Origin: Deltaproteobacteria bacterium
Lineage (GTDB): Bacteria; Desulfobacterota; Desulfobaccia; Desulfobaccales; Desulfobaccaceae
Assembly: GCA_019309545.1 (NCBI GenBank)
Contig: JAFDGA010000006.1
Coordinates: forward strand, 1 to 64,000
Length of the DNA: 64,000 nucleotides
Direction of reading: 5' to 3'
The translations under genes and the position numbers were made by a program. Of the stretch, positions 17,623 to 25,810 are shown one piece after another. Below the pieces are notes generated by a model. It was not told where the DNA came from. It saw only the letters and a list, made by a program, of their open reading frames with translations, and ran no database searches. Position 1 is the first letter of the stretch. Each line of letters opens with the position of its first letter.

Positions 17623-17640
17623 TTGGCACTTTTCTTGCTT
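17623..17640 (+). promoter_or_regulatory. Sigma54 (RpoN) promoter for the exported protein at 17836
   Basis: TTGGCAC at 17623-17629 and TTGCTT at 17635-17640 match the -24/-12 consensus (TGGCAC-N5-TTGC), with the GG and GC dinucleotides separated by exactly ten bases. Predicted start near 17650, giving a leader of about 185 bases. It is the best sigma54 site I saw in the intergenic regions and lies in the same locus as an NtrC-type regulator. Confidence 0.82.
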
Positions 17641-17687
17641 AATTATTAGAGAGAGAGGTTTATTTTAACTTAATATTAATAGGTAAT

Positions 17688-17747
17688 ACCCCCGTGCCTG
17701 GATCTGCCCAGTTTTGGACTGCGGCAGACCATGTCTTAACCCGGGGT
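17688..17747 (+). promoter_or_regulatory. Structured 5' leader RNA element
   Basis: Within the sigma54 transcript leader. An outer stem (about 17689-17694 with 17742-17747, CCCCG/CGGGG) encloses an inner stem TCTGCC (17703-17708) with GGCAGA (17723-17728), extended by CAGT/ACTG around a five-base loop and by GG/CC below a bulged A. The octamer GTGCCTGG occurs at 17694 and again at 17746. It does not match a riboswitch class I know. Confidence 0.45.
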
Positions 17748-17835
17748 GCCTGGGAAAAAGGATAGTATCAGCCAGAGCAAGAAGGGAAAATATAACTTAA
17801 CCGGTTAGTATGGCAAAAGCGAAAGGTGAGTCGAG

Positions 17836-18339
17836 ATGAAAAAAAATGTTCTGATCTTACTAATGGCGTTGGCGCTGGTGGCGTTGGGAGTTGCGGTAGC
17901 GTCGGCGGGTCCCTGGGTTGAAAAAGCCACCGGCGGTGGGACTAATAGTATCAATATACCCATTTATGGTAAAACGTCCCTGGCCTTCACCGCCCAAAAA
18001 GATAAGGACGGCAATGTCAAGGGTCAGGCCCAGTTCAACATCCACGGAAACCCCAATTGCGGTAGGTTTCATGTCAAAGTCCAATGTCTACGGGTGGAAG
18101 GAAATGAGGCCTGGATTGGGGGGACCATTATCAGAGCCAAAAACCCCAAGCTAGTGGGCAAAGTGATCGTCTGGCAAGTGGCGGATAATGGCCAGGGAGC
18201 CGGATCTGATCCGGATCAGGTGAGCGCTTTCCCATTTGCAGCAAACCCGTGCCAGTGCATGTGTTGGCCTGACCTGGAATTATTCGATTGGCCTAACGGT
18301 AATATTCAGGTAAAGGAAAGGCGTCTTGATAATAATTAA
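17836..18339 (+). CDS. Small exported protein of unknown function, sigma54-controlled
   Basis: 167 residues with a clear signal peptide (KK head, hydrophobic core, cleavage probably after ASA at residue 25). The mature part is rich in Gly, Asn and Asp, with a beta-rich look, and has paired cysteines in NPNCGRF, VQCLRVEG and a cluster CQCMC near residue 140, which could form disulfides or bind metal. I do not recognise a family. The ATG follows an AAAGGTGAG ribosome binding site. It is the first gene behind the sigma54 promoter at 17623 and ends before a terminator hairpin serving the opposite strand. Confidence 0.75.
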   Translation: MKKNVLILLMALALVALGVAVASAGPWVEKATGGGTNSINIPIYGKTSLAFTAQKDKDGNVKGQAQFNIHGNPNCGRFHVKVQCLRVEGNEAWIGGTIIRAKNPKLVGKVIVWQVADNGQGAGSDPDQVSAFPFAANPCQCMCWPDLELFDWPNGNIQVKERRLDNN

Positions 18340-18355
18340 ATCTGCTTGGCTTTCC

Positions 18356-18393
18356 AAAAATTGCCCAAATCAGCCGCTGGCTGGTTTGGGCAA
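18356..18393 (-). terminator. Intrinsic terminator of fabF
   Basis: A 15-bp stem (18361-18375 with 18379-18393, one G-T wobble) with a three-base loop, followed on the minus strand by five T (18356-18360). It lies about 95 bases past the fabF stop codon; on the plus strand it could also slow transcription leaving the exported-protein gene. Confidence 0.85.
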
Positions 18394-18486
18394 TGCCAAC
18401 CAGCTAGACCCTCGCCTAAATCTCATCTCGGGGTAAGCCCAAGACCAGAGAAAATTTTTTCTCCAACCACAACGCTCACCGCTTTC

Positions 18487-19833
18487 TTACGCTTCATAGC
18501 GCTGGAACACCAGAGTGGCGTTGGTCCCACCGAAGCCGAAGGAATTGGACAGGGCATAGCGCAGGGATACGGCGCGGGCTTGGTTTTTGACAAAATTGAG
18601 GCCGTCACACTCGGGATCCACCACTTCCAGGTTAATGGTCGGCGGCACCCGACCTTGTTTAAGGCTCAGTATGGTAAAGATCGCTTCCACCGCTCCGGCT
18701 GCGCCCAACAGGTGGCCGGTCATGGATTTGGTGGCGCTGACCAGCGGGCCCGGCGAGGAATTACGGGTCAACAGCTTGATGGCCTGGGCCTCGTTGCGGT
18801 CTCCCACCGGGGTAGATGTGGCGTGGGGATTGATATAAGCCACTTCCTGGGCGCTGATACCGGCATCTTTCAGGGCCACCTCCATGCAGCGGATGGCTCC
18901 TTCCAGGTCAGGATCGGTGATGTGCCGGGCATCGCCGGTCATCCCGAAGCCGATGATTTCGGCATAGATTTTTGCTCCCCGCTGCCGGGCATGTTCGAGC
19001 TCCTCCAGGATCAGGATACCAGCCCCATCGGCCATGACAAAACCCCGGTGCTCCTGATCAAAAGGACGACTGGCCTGGGCCGGCCGGTCATTAAAGCCGG
19101 TGGCCAGAGCCCCCATGCGATAAAAGCCGGTCATGGTGAGCGGGGTGATGGCGGCCTCGGCCCCACCGCTGGCCATCAGTTCGGCTTCCCCCAACTGGAT
19201 GGACCGGAAGGCGGCGCCGATGGCATGGGCACCGGCGGCACAGGCAGTGGAAAGGGCCGCGTTGGGACCCTTGGCCCGGAAACTGATCGAGACATTGCCG
19301 GCAGCCAGGTTAGGCAACAGTCTGGGCACCAGAAACGGCGATATTTTCTTTACGCCCTCGTACAGCAATTTCTCATGCTGTTCTTCCCAGCTGCTGACCC
19401 CGCCCATGCCGCTGGCGATAATGATCCCGACCCGGTTGGGGTCTTCAGCTTCCAGATCGAGGCCGCTGTCATTAATCGCCTCCAGGCTGGCGGCCAGGGC
19501 GTATTGGGCAAACCGGTCGGTGTATTTGAGCAGCTTCAAGTCTTCTTTATCCAGGTTCTGTTTGCGAGCCGTCATCAACTCTTTCAGGTCAAAGTTCTTT
19601 ACTTCCCCGGCGATCAGGGGGAAATCCTTGGGAGCCTTGAAGCGCTGGGAAAATTCCTCCAGATCTTCCCCGAACCGGGTAACCTGCGTGACCCCGGATT
19701 CGCCGGCCAGTAATCGCTTCCAGGTGGTAGGCACTTCATTGCCTAAAGGAGAGACGAGGCCGAGTCCGGTTACTACCACCCGCCGGAATCCCACGGTTTT
19801 GCGAATCTTCAATGCCATTCCTCCAAATCTCAT
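18487..19833 (-). CDS. fabF: 3-oxoacyl-[acyl-carrier-protein] synthase II (beta-ketoacyl-ACP synthase)
   Basis: 448 residues with the complete condensing-enzyme fold. Catalytic Cys in STACAAGAHA, the two catalytic histidines in NPHATSTP and KSMTGHLLGA, and the terminal NSFGFGGTNA. It extends acyl chains from malonyl-ACP in fatty-acid synthesis in the cytoplasm. The N-terminus is uncertain: ATGs at 19833 and 19818 are both possible, and the only GGAGGA motif is directly against the second one, too close to work well. It stands alone rather than in a fab operon (no acpP or fabD nearby), so a specialised or second KAS II is possible. Confidence 0.93.
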   Translation of the reverse strand: MRFGGMALKIRKTVGFRRVVVTGLGLVSPLGNEVPTTWKRLLAGESGVTQVTRFGEDLEEFSQRFKAPKDFPLIAGEVKNFDLKELMTARKQNLDKEDLKLLKYTDRFAQYALAASLEAINDSGLDLEAEDPNRVGIIIASGMGGVSSWEEQHEKLLYEGVKKISPFLVPRLLPNLAAGNVSISFRAKGPNAALSTACAAGAHAIGAAFRSIQLGEAELMASGGAEAAITPLTMTGFYRMGALATGFNDRPAQASRPFDQEHRGFVMADGAGILILEELEHARQRGAKIYAEIIGFGMTGDARHITDPDLEGAIRCMEVALKDAGISAQEVAYINPHATSTPVGDRNEAQAIKLLTRNSSPGPLVSATKSMTGHLLGAAGAVEAIFTILSLKQGRVPPTINLEVVDPECDGLNFVKNQARAVSLRYALSNSFGFGGTNATLVFQRYEA

Positions 19834-20096
19834 GTTTATTTACTGAAACTGGCTTAGCTTTTTAAGACGATCCAGCTCCGGGCCAAAAGAAAATTGCTCC
19901 CCCAGGGAGATCATGATATTAATCCGAGCATTTAAAAGGTTAATTTGAGGGGAGGGCCGGGGGGCCGGCAGCCATCTTCGGGCCAATTCCCAGCCCGTCC
20001 GGGTTTAGTGCTTTAAACCACCGCCATGGTTTGTTAAACTAATATCAGGTTTTCGCCTTTGGTTTTGTTTTAACATCGATTAAGAGGTCAGGTTGG

Positions 20097-21410
20097 ATGA
20101 GCTCAAAGTTTGAGATCATACCCTTTAAAGTCTTTCTCAAGCTGGTCAACAACTTCTCCGATGAACTTTTAGAGCTGTGCCAGTTTTTTGTCCACGATTC
20201 CCTTGATCAGGAACGTGACACGGAACGGCTTTACGCCCGGCTGATCTATGCCTCAAAATTGGTAGAAGATTTGCTGGACTACCACGGGGCCAAAAATAAC
20301 TTGAGCTGGTATACCTACCGCGAGCTGGTGGCATCAGTGCTAAATTTTTCGTCAGCTTCGTTCACCATGAAACATATTACCAGCCGTATGGAGTTTTATG
20401 AGATCGGGCAGGATGATTATTTCCTAGCTGCCAGTGATAAGGTTCATAAATTTTTATTCACCAGCCTTAACCAACTCTGTCAACGGCTGTTGGAAGAAGC
20501 GCAGCATCTGGGCTTAAATATCCCTCCTTTTGCTCTCAAGCGCGAGCGGTTCTCCAATCTTTCTTCTGACCAGCTGCTGGAGTCTGATATTGCTGATCAG
20601 GATCTGCTGGAAGAAAAAAAGAATATTGTCCGGATTACCACTGCTTACTTAAATATCTGCAAGGAATTCGAAGCACTGGGATTTTACAAACAGTTCTCCC
20701 CAGATGAATTAAGTTCGATCATTCCCCTTAAAGCCAACGAAGAGGTGCTGCGCAAATATGAAATGGCTATCCATAACTTGCAATCGTCCTATGATACCTA
20801 TGTTGGTCGTCATACCCGGGGACCGGGAAGCCATCGCCTTAAATGCTTGCGGGATCATATCTCCATTTCTCTGCACTTGTTGGAACTGGGCGGTCGTCTC
20901 TCCCATTTTTATGAACGACATATCTATGATGTCGGTCACAGAAATTTTTACTGCCAAGTCCAGAGCCTGATTAGAGAATTGGTTGATCCCGAGAGCCTGC
21001 TGGATGCCATTGTAAATTATGCGATTTTTTATTGCAATGAATATTTAGCCAAAGGAAAGCCCTTATCTCAAGATCTGCTCAACCATTATATCCAGCGCGC
21101 CGAAATTACCGTGGGGGTTCCAGTCAAACTGGGCTTTCATAGCCGCCCCTGCATGTTGGTAGCTAAAATCGTCCAACATTATGGCGGTCAGGTAGAAATG
21201 GTAGTGGGGGAAGATCGGTTTGATGCCAGCTCAATTCTAGAGCTACAGTGGGCCGGGGGCAAGGTATACCGGGAAAACCGGCCTCAGGTTACCTTCATCG
21301 GCGACGCCCGCGCTCTGGCCGATATTCAAATTCTGGCCAGCATTAATTACGGAGAGGACACCATGGGTAAAGGTATCCCTCTCCCTGCGGAGCTGGCCTA
21401 CCTGAAATAG
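20097..21410 (+). CDS. Large helical protein with C-terminal HPr-like domain
   Basis: 437 residues. Residues 1-330 are mostly helical with no family I recognise. The last 95 or so resemble HPr of the phosphotransferase system: VPVKLGFHSRPCMLVAKIV aligns with the active-site segment (GLHARPA), keeping the phosphorylatable His (H348) and the following Arg, and ASSILELQWAGG aligns with the regulatory Ser segment. No other PTS gene is seen in the window. It could be a target of PEP- or kinase-dependent phosphorylation, or a PTS-Ntr-type signalling protein. ATG with AGAGG 10 bases upstream. Confidence 0.65.
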   Translation: MSSKFEIIPFKVFLKLVNNFSDELLELCQFFVHDSLDQERDTERLYARLIYASKLVEDLLDYHGAKNNLSWYTYRELVASVLNFSSASFTMKHITSRMEFYEIGQDDYFLAASDKVHKFLFTSLNQLCQRLLEEAQHLGLNIPPFALKRERFSNLSSDQLLESDIADQDLLEEKKNIVRITTAYLNICKEFEALGFYKQFSPDELSSIIPLKANEEVLRKYEMAIHNLQSSYDTYVGRHTRGPGSHRLKCLRDHISISLHLLELGGRLSHFYERHIYDVGHRNFYCQVQSLIRELVDPESLLDAIVNYAIFYCNEYLAKGKPLSQDLLNHYIQRAEITVGVPVKLGFHSRPCMLVAKIVQHYGGQVEMVVGEDRFDASSILELQWAGGKVYRENRPQVTFIGDARALADIQILASINYGEDTMGKGIPLPAELAYLK

Positions 21411-21573
21411 ATTAAAATTCTCAGGGGAGAAGTTCAAGGCCGAGATTGCTGCTGGACCTAAGGCGATAATGTTGCTGACCTTATTTTTATATGCAATTTC
21501 CCTTTGTGTTTATGCTGAACAGAACCGCGGGGTACTTATGCATATTTATGGCGTATGATATCCTGCCCCTTGT

Positions 21574-22377
21574 TTAATGCCGCTCTGAGATGGCTTTTTT
21601 GATCTCAGTGAAATCCAAAGAGCTTTGGGCCGCGAGTGGACGGCTTTCCAGTTGTTCGATCTCTTGCTGCACTAACTGGCGGTCGAGGTGGCGATCTTCG
21701 TGGATAAGCTGACAATACTCCTCATAGAGTTCTTGTTTCAGCTCCGCCGATAATAAATCAACCTGGCCTCGATCTTCTTCCAGACCGAGAATATTGTCCA
21801 AAATGTAAAAATAGATGGCCCGGGCTTCGGACAGGCGGCCGCTTTGGGATAGACGATCGGCATGGATCTGGACCCGACGCAGCTTATCCTCAACTTTTGC
21901 CAAAGCTGGGGTTTCAGATTCACTGATTTCTGCCATAATCTGATCGATGCTTTCCAGAATATCTTCCAATTCCGGGTTTTCTTGTTTCAAAATCTCTCTA
22001 ACTTCCAGGACTCTATCGGCCAGTTCCAGGATTATCCGAACCAATTCATTTTTGGAGTATTGCTTTAATCTTTCCTTGAGGGTGTTACGCTGTAAAAAGC
22101 TATCCGGATCACTAACCCAGGCCCAGAGCACCGCCAACGCATAGGGGGACCAGGACTCTCCTTCCCAGGGATAGGGATAGTTATATTTCAGCTGATTGTC
22201 TTCGATCAGGACTTCCACCCGAAAGACATTGTTATCCAAAATTCCTGCCTGCAGTCGATCGGGCAAGCGATAACGATAACGCACCTGGTTTTTTTCAACC
22301 AATTCTTGCGCCCGCTCTATATTCTCTGGTGTGCCCAAACTGCGCACGGTATTGCTGTCCAAGTCTTCCAAACGCAT
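21574..22377 (-). CDS. Hypothetical protein with SWIM-like N-terminus lacking zinc ligands
   Basis: 267 residues, acidic. The N-terminal 90 residues look like the beta-hairpin core that precedes a SWIM zinc finger (ERAQELVEKNQV ... YALAVLWAW), but the places where SWIM has CxC and CxH read YNYPYP and SPY, so the zinc site is gone. Residues 100-265 are charged helices, likely coiled coil. SWIM proteins act in recombination and in partner binding; here only the shape hint remains, and the call is tentative. Followed downstream by the DUF374 gene on the same strand. Confidence 0.5.
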   Translation of the reverse strand: MRLEDLDSNTVRSLGTPENIERAQELVEKNQVRYRYRLPDRLQAGILDNNVFRVEVLIEDNQLKYNYPYPWEGESWSPYALAVLWAWVSDPDSFLQRNTLKERLKQYSKNELVRIILELADRVLEVREILKQENPELEDILESIDQIMAEISESETPALAKVEDKLRRVQIHADRLSQSGRLSEARAIYFYILDNILGLEEDRGQVDLLSAELKQELYEEYCQLIHEDRHLDRQLVQQEIEQLESRPLAAQSSLDFTEIKKAISERH

Positions 22378-22485
22378 CGCATTCCTCTTAGAATCTCCTT
22401 AACCTGAGTAAATTTATATCCAGTTCCAGGGCAAAAGGCAAACTATAAATATGGGATTGGAGATATTTTTTTCGCTGTTAGTTTT

Positions 22486-23145
22486 TTAAATTGGCTGATA
22501 TTGCTGATGACTTTTCAGGAAGAGATAATTAAGGCGGGCTTCCAGTTCCTGACGCCAGTATTCCAACCGACGCCCCCGGTCATAAGGGGGGATATACAGA
22601 GGGGCTCCGAATAACAGGGTTACCTCACTGAAGGGCAGGGTTAATTCAAAACGATCCCAACTGTTGAAAATGATCTTCCTGCGGCTGGCCACCGCCAAGG
22701 GCAGGATCGGCACCTGGGTTTCCCGGGCCAGCACCAATGGGCCCTTTTGCGCCACCCGGGCCGGACCTCGGGAGCCATCGGCGACCAGGCCCGCAATATG
22801 ACCTCGCCGAATATAATCCGCCATAATGTTTAAAGCCGAAAGCCCGCCCTTGTGTCGGGACCCCTGGCAGACGATAAAACCTAACCCCTGGGCCACCCGA
22901 GCGATCAGCTTGCCATCCCGGGAGGGGCTGGCCATCACAACCCCCTGCCGATGGCGGAAATAATAGAGGAGATAACTGAGCTGACAATGCCAGACAGTAT
23001 ATAAAATCGGCGTGCCTTGGGCCAGTAGTTGGGCTTCTTGTTCCTCACCCTGGGTGGTCTGACGGCAAGATTGATAAATTCCTCGCAGCAACAGCACTCC
23101 CAAGGAGGGCAACAGCCTGTTCCAAAGCAGGGAATCGACTTTCAT
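22486..23145 (-). CDS. DUF374 lysophospholipid acyltransferase family protein
   Basis: 219 residues with an N-terminal hydrophobic stretch and the DUF374/LPLAT signature: YTVWHCQ near residue 50 (acceptor-site His), SPSRDGKLIARVAQGLGF, CQGSRHKGG and GLVADGSRGPA. The family is thought to transfer acyl groups in lipid A or glycerophospholipid synthesis at the inner membrane. It is a lone gene; a spacer of about 60 bases precedes it on the minus strand from the DUF1992 gene. The NHxxxD motif of classical acyltransferases is replaced by WHCQ, as in this branch. Confidence 0.8.
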   Translation of the reverse strand: MKVDSLLWNRLLPSLGVLLLRGIYQSCRQTTQGEEQEAQLLAQGTPILYTVWHCQLSYLLYYFRHRQGVVMASPSRDGKLIARVAQGLGFIVCQGSRHKGGLSALNIMADYIRRGHIAGLVADGSRGPARVAQKGPLVLARETQVPILPLAVASRRKIIFNSWDRFELTLPFSEVTLLFGAPLYIPPYDRGRRLEYWRQELEARLNYLFLKSHQQYQPI

Positions 23146-23208
23146 GGATGTCGAGGCGGCGGATCAAAGTCAAAAATGCCCTCAGACCCGGTCACAGGTT
23201 GAGAGCCC

Positions 23209-23592
23209 TTAAGCTTTGTCCCGGCCTGAGCCCAGGCGATCAAGAATCTTGGCGGTATATTCCTCATGTTCCTGCAACCGCGGCGAAACCTTCCGCATCA
23301 TGTTGAGCTTCATCACATAGAAGTTCAACCGCCGCATCTGCTTCAGTTTCTCGGCTTCGTCGGGAAGATTGGCTACCAGATCTTGCATGCGTAGAATATC
23401 TTTTTTCAGTTCCACCTCAGGAGGCAGACAGTCAGCCATTTTGAGAATCTTGTAGGCCAGGCGCAACTCCGGCGGGATGTGACTTTCATCTTCTAGTTTG
23501 AGGGGCTGACCTTTCCCGGGTAAATTATCAAAAGCGCCTTCGGCCATGGCCTCCCGGATGCGATTTTCGGCAATCTTGGTAAAGATAAACAA
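23209..23592 (-). CDS. DUF1992 (DnaJC28-like) domain protein
   Basis: The protein carries the DUF1992 signature: IAENRIREAMAEGAFDNLPGKGQPL, then ELRLAYKILKMADCLPPEVELKKDI and a charged helical tail. Members are small cytoplasmic proteins of uncertain function, sometimes linked to J-domain proteins. A TTG at 23670 gives a longer, odd N-terminus. I prefer the TTG at 23592 because it begins three codons before the conserved block (FTKIAENR) and has GAGG six bases upstream. Confidence 0.8.
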   Translation of the reverse strand: MFIFTKIAENRIREAMAEGAFDNLPGKGQPLKLEDESHIPPELRLAYKILKMADCLPPEVELKKDILRMQDLVANLPDEAEKLKQMRRLNFYVMKLNMMRKVSPRLQEHEEYTAKILDRLGSGRDKA

Positions 23593-23879
23593 GGTGAGCC
23601 TCTTGATGTAAGCTTTATTTGGAAAACCAACCTTTATTGTTATGAATAACAGAATCACACGGAAATGCAAAGTTTTCTTTTTTGGGAACCGTAGGGCGAC
23701 CGAGGGCTCCAGGCCCGGCTTCAGCTCGGACGGCGGGCAAAAATATAGACTTAAAGAATCGGTCCCTCCTACTACTCAGACCCCCCCCTTAACTTTTTTT
23801 CTTGGCCAGCTTTTGATAAAATTATAAAAAATTTATTATTTTTCAATTCCATTGCCTGGTTTAACCTCAGGAGTAAGTA

Positions 23880-25145
23880 ATGACTCAACGTCAAGCAGCC
23901 TTAGCTGGCCAGATTACCCCCGTCATGGAGGCCGCCGCCCGGAAAGAGGGTTGCGACCCCGAATTCATTCGCGCCGGTCTGGCACAGGGTTCCCTGGCAG
24001 TACCGGCCAACCAAGAGCATCATAATCTTGATCCTATTGCTATCGGCACCGGGGTGCGGGTCAAGGTCAACGCCAACATCGGCACCTCCCCCCCCGATGC
24101 CAGTCTGAAAAAGGAGCTAAAAAAACTGGCGGCCGCCATCCGGTGTGGGGCGCATACGGTGATGGATCTGTCTACCGGCGGCAATCTCAACAAAATCCGG
24201 ACCACCTTGCTGGCCCATTGTCCCCTTCCCTTTGGGACCGTGCCCATTTATCAGGTGATGGCGGAGGCCAAGAGCCTGGAAGAGGTTACCGCCGAACAGA
24301 TCATCGAAGCGGTGCGCCTCCATGCCCGACAGGGAGTTGATTTTGTCACCGTCCATTGCGGGGTTACCCGCCGGGCCTTGCCGCTTCTGAAGTCCCGGGT
24401 CACCGGGGTGGTATCGCGGGGCGGGGCCTTTCTGGTGGCCTGGATGCGGCGGCACCGGCAGGAAAATCCACTCTACGAGTATTATGATGAGCTGCTAAAG
24501 ATCGCCCGGCAGTACGACGTTACCTTGAGTCTGGGGGATGGTCTGCGGCCCGGCTGTCTGGCTGATGCCACCGATCGGGCCCAATTGCATGAGCTAAAGA
24601 TTCAGGGCGGGTTGACCCGCCGGGCCTGGGCTCAGGGCGTGCAGGTAATTGTGGAAGGACCGGGCCATTTGCCCATGTCAGTGATCAAAAAGAATATGCG
24701 ACTGCAGCAGAAATATTGCCAAGGCGCCCCCTTTTATGTCCTGGGGCCACTGGTCACCGATATTGCCGCGGGATACGATCACATCGCCGGAGCTATCGGC
24801 GGAGCTCTGGCTGCTAGCCTGGGGGCTTCATTTCTCTGTTATGTCACTCCCGCTGAACATTTGAAACTGCCTGAGGTGGAGGACGTGGTTGACGGGGTGA
24901 TCGCTTCTCGCATCGCCGCCCATGCCGCGGACATCGCCAACGGCATTCCCGGTGCCGCCGATTGGGATCTCAAGATGTCCCAAGCCCGGCGGGCTTTGGA
25001 TTGGCAGACTCAGATCGATCTGGCCATCGATCCTGAAAAAGCCCGGCGCTACCGGGAAATCAGCCAGGCCCGCGAAGACCAGTGCACCATGTGCGGTCGG
25101 TTCTGCGCCATGAAAATCTTTGACGAACGTTTCGATGAGCAATAA
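23880..25145 (+). CDS. thiC: Phosphomethylpyrimidine synthase
   Basis: 421 residues, the usual length of the shorter bacterial ThiC. It converts aminoimidazole ribotide to HMP-phosphate for thiamine synthesis using a radical-SAM [4Fe-4S] cluster; the C-terminal cluster motif CTMCGRFC (CX2CX4C) is present. Other family blocks: NANIGTSP, MDLSTGG, TVHCGVTR, EGPGHLP. A BzaF/BzaB-type paralogue for dimethylbenzimidazole synthesis cannot be excluded by eye. ATG with AGGAG six to seven bases upstream. No other thiamine gene adjoins it, and its leader has no recognisable TPP riboswitch. Confidence 0.9.
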   Translation: MTQRQAALAGQITPVMEAAARKEGCDPEFIRAGLAQGSLAVPANQEHHNLDPIAIGTGVRVKVNANIGTSPPDASLKKELKKLAAAIRCGAHTVMDLSTGGNLNKIRTTLLAHCPLPFGTVPIYQVMAEAKSLEEVTAEQIIEAVRLHARQGVDFVTVHCGVTRRALPLLKSRVTGVVSRGGAFLVAWMRRHRQENPLYEYYDELLKIARQYDVTLSLGDGLRPGCLADATDRAQLHELKIQGGLTRRAWAQGVQVIVEGPGHLPMSVIKKNMRLQQKYCQGAPFYVLGPLVTDIAAGYDHIAGAIGGALAASLGASFLCYVTPAEHLKLPEVEDVVDGVIASRIAAHAADIANGIPGAADWDLKMSQARRALDWQTQIDLAIDPEKARRYREISQAREDQCTMCGRFCAMKIFDERFDEQ

Positions 25146-25329
25146 TCAGCAATTTTAGCAAACCGAGAGGCTGGAGGGAGAGGTGGGGAAAGGCAAAGCC
25201 TTTAAGTTGTATCTCCCATCAGAGGACAATTTCGGTACCCTGATGACGATCAAATTCCCGGATAAATCTTGGCCGCGTTTCCCCTCGGTTTCCGATTGCC
25301 GGGAGAATTACCGCATTCCCGGCGTCTGT

Positions 25330-25810
25330 TTTGGTTCAAGGACAAACCGCGGCCGCCTCCCGGTCGGCAGTGCCCGTAGCCACCGTAAGGCGGGGAGTGA
25401 TGATCAGGCCGTGGCGGTTCTCCATCAACACCTGCCCCAGGAAGCAGAGCTTGGCATCTTTGCCTTTGCCTGGCGGAACAGCCGTGCCCCCGGGTCGGTG
25501 GTGGCGGCATGGGTCTGGTTCAATCGCCGTTCCCCATGAAAATCCACTTCCGGGTTGCGACCGCCGCCGGCAGGGGGAGGCGGAGTATCCTTTCAGCGGA
25601 AACTCTTCAGGGAAGCCCAGGCCGCCATCACGGTGCTGTCCCGGTGAAATGCTCGTCCGACAGCGGTTCGGCCAGGGCTTGATTCACCATGTTCCGAATC
25701 GGCCGCAGCCGATGGTCCTGGGGCACTCGAGCTTCAGGGCAAAGATCGCTGAATATCGTTTGCTGGTGGACAACGTCACCGGGCCTGGTCGCCGCCTCCG
25801 GACAAGGTAT
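25330..25810 (-). pseudogene. Decayed IS5-type transposase
   Basis: Read on the minus strand, broken frames spell a transposase: PEARVPQDHRLRPIRNMVNQAL (cut here into two frames' worth of matches), then DSTVMAAWASLKSF, an in-frame TGA, a proline-rich stretch, DFHGERR, THAATTDPGARLFR, a one-base frameshift, and GKGKDAKLCFLGQVLMENR followed by GTADREAA. These are the N-terminal and central blocks of IS5/IS1182-group transposases. At least two frameshifts and one stop are visible and the C-terminal catalytic third is missing, so it is inactive. It lies between thiC and the tRNA genes. Confidence 0.8.

Larger units (their letters stand above)
17364..17835. other. Long intergenic region with sigma54 promoter and structured leader
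   Basis: About 470 bases without a gene. The first half is AT-rich and includes two 10-bp palindromes, AACATATGTT (17541-17550) and ACTTATAAGT (17568-17577), which lie some 55-80 bases upstream of the sigma54 promoter and are weak candidates for activator sites. The second half is transcribed leader for the gene at 17836. Confidence 0.6.

Noticed and set aside
17688-17760. c-di-GMP riboswitch in the exported-protein leader
   Set aside because: The leader folds but lacks the conserved core of the GEMM class; kept only as an unassigned structured leader.
18346-19713. Long plus-strand open frame of 455 codons
   Set aside because: It lies antisense to fabF, which has all catalytic residues; the plus-strand translation is low in family features and rich in His, Gly and Pro as expected for the shadow of a GC-rich gene.
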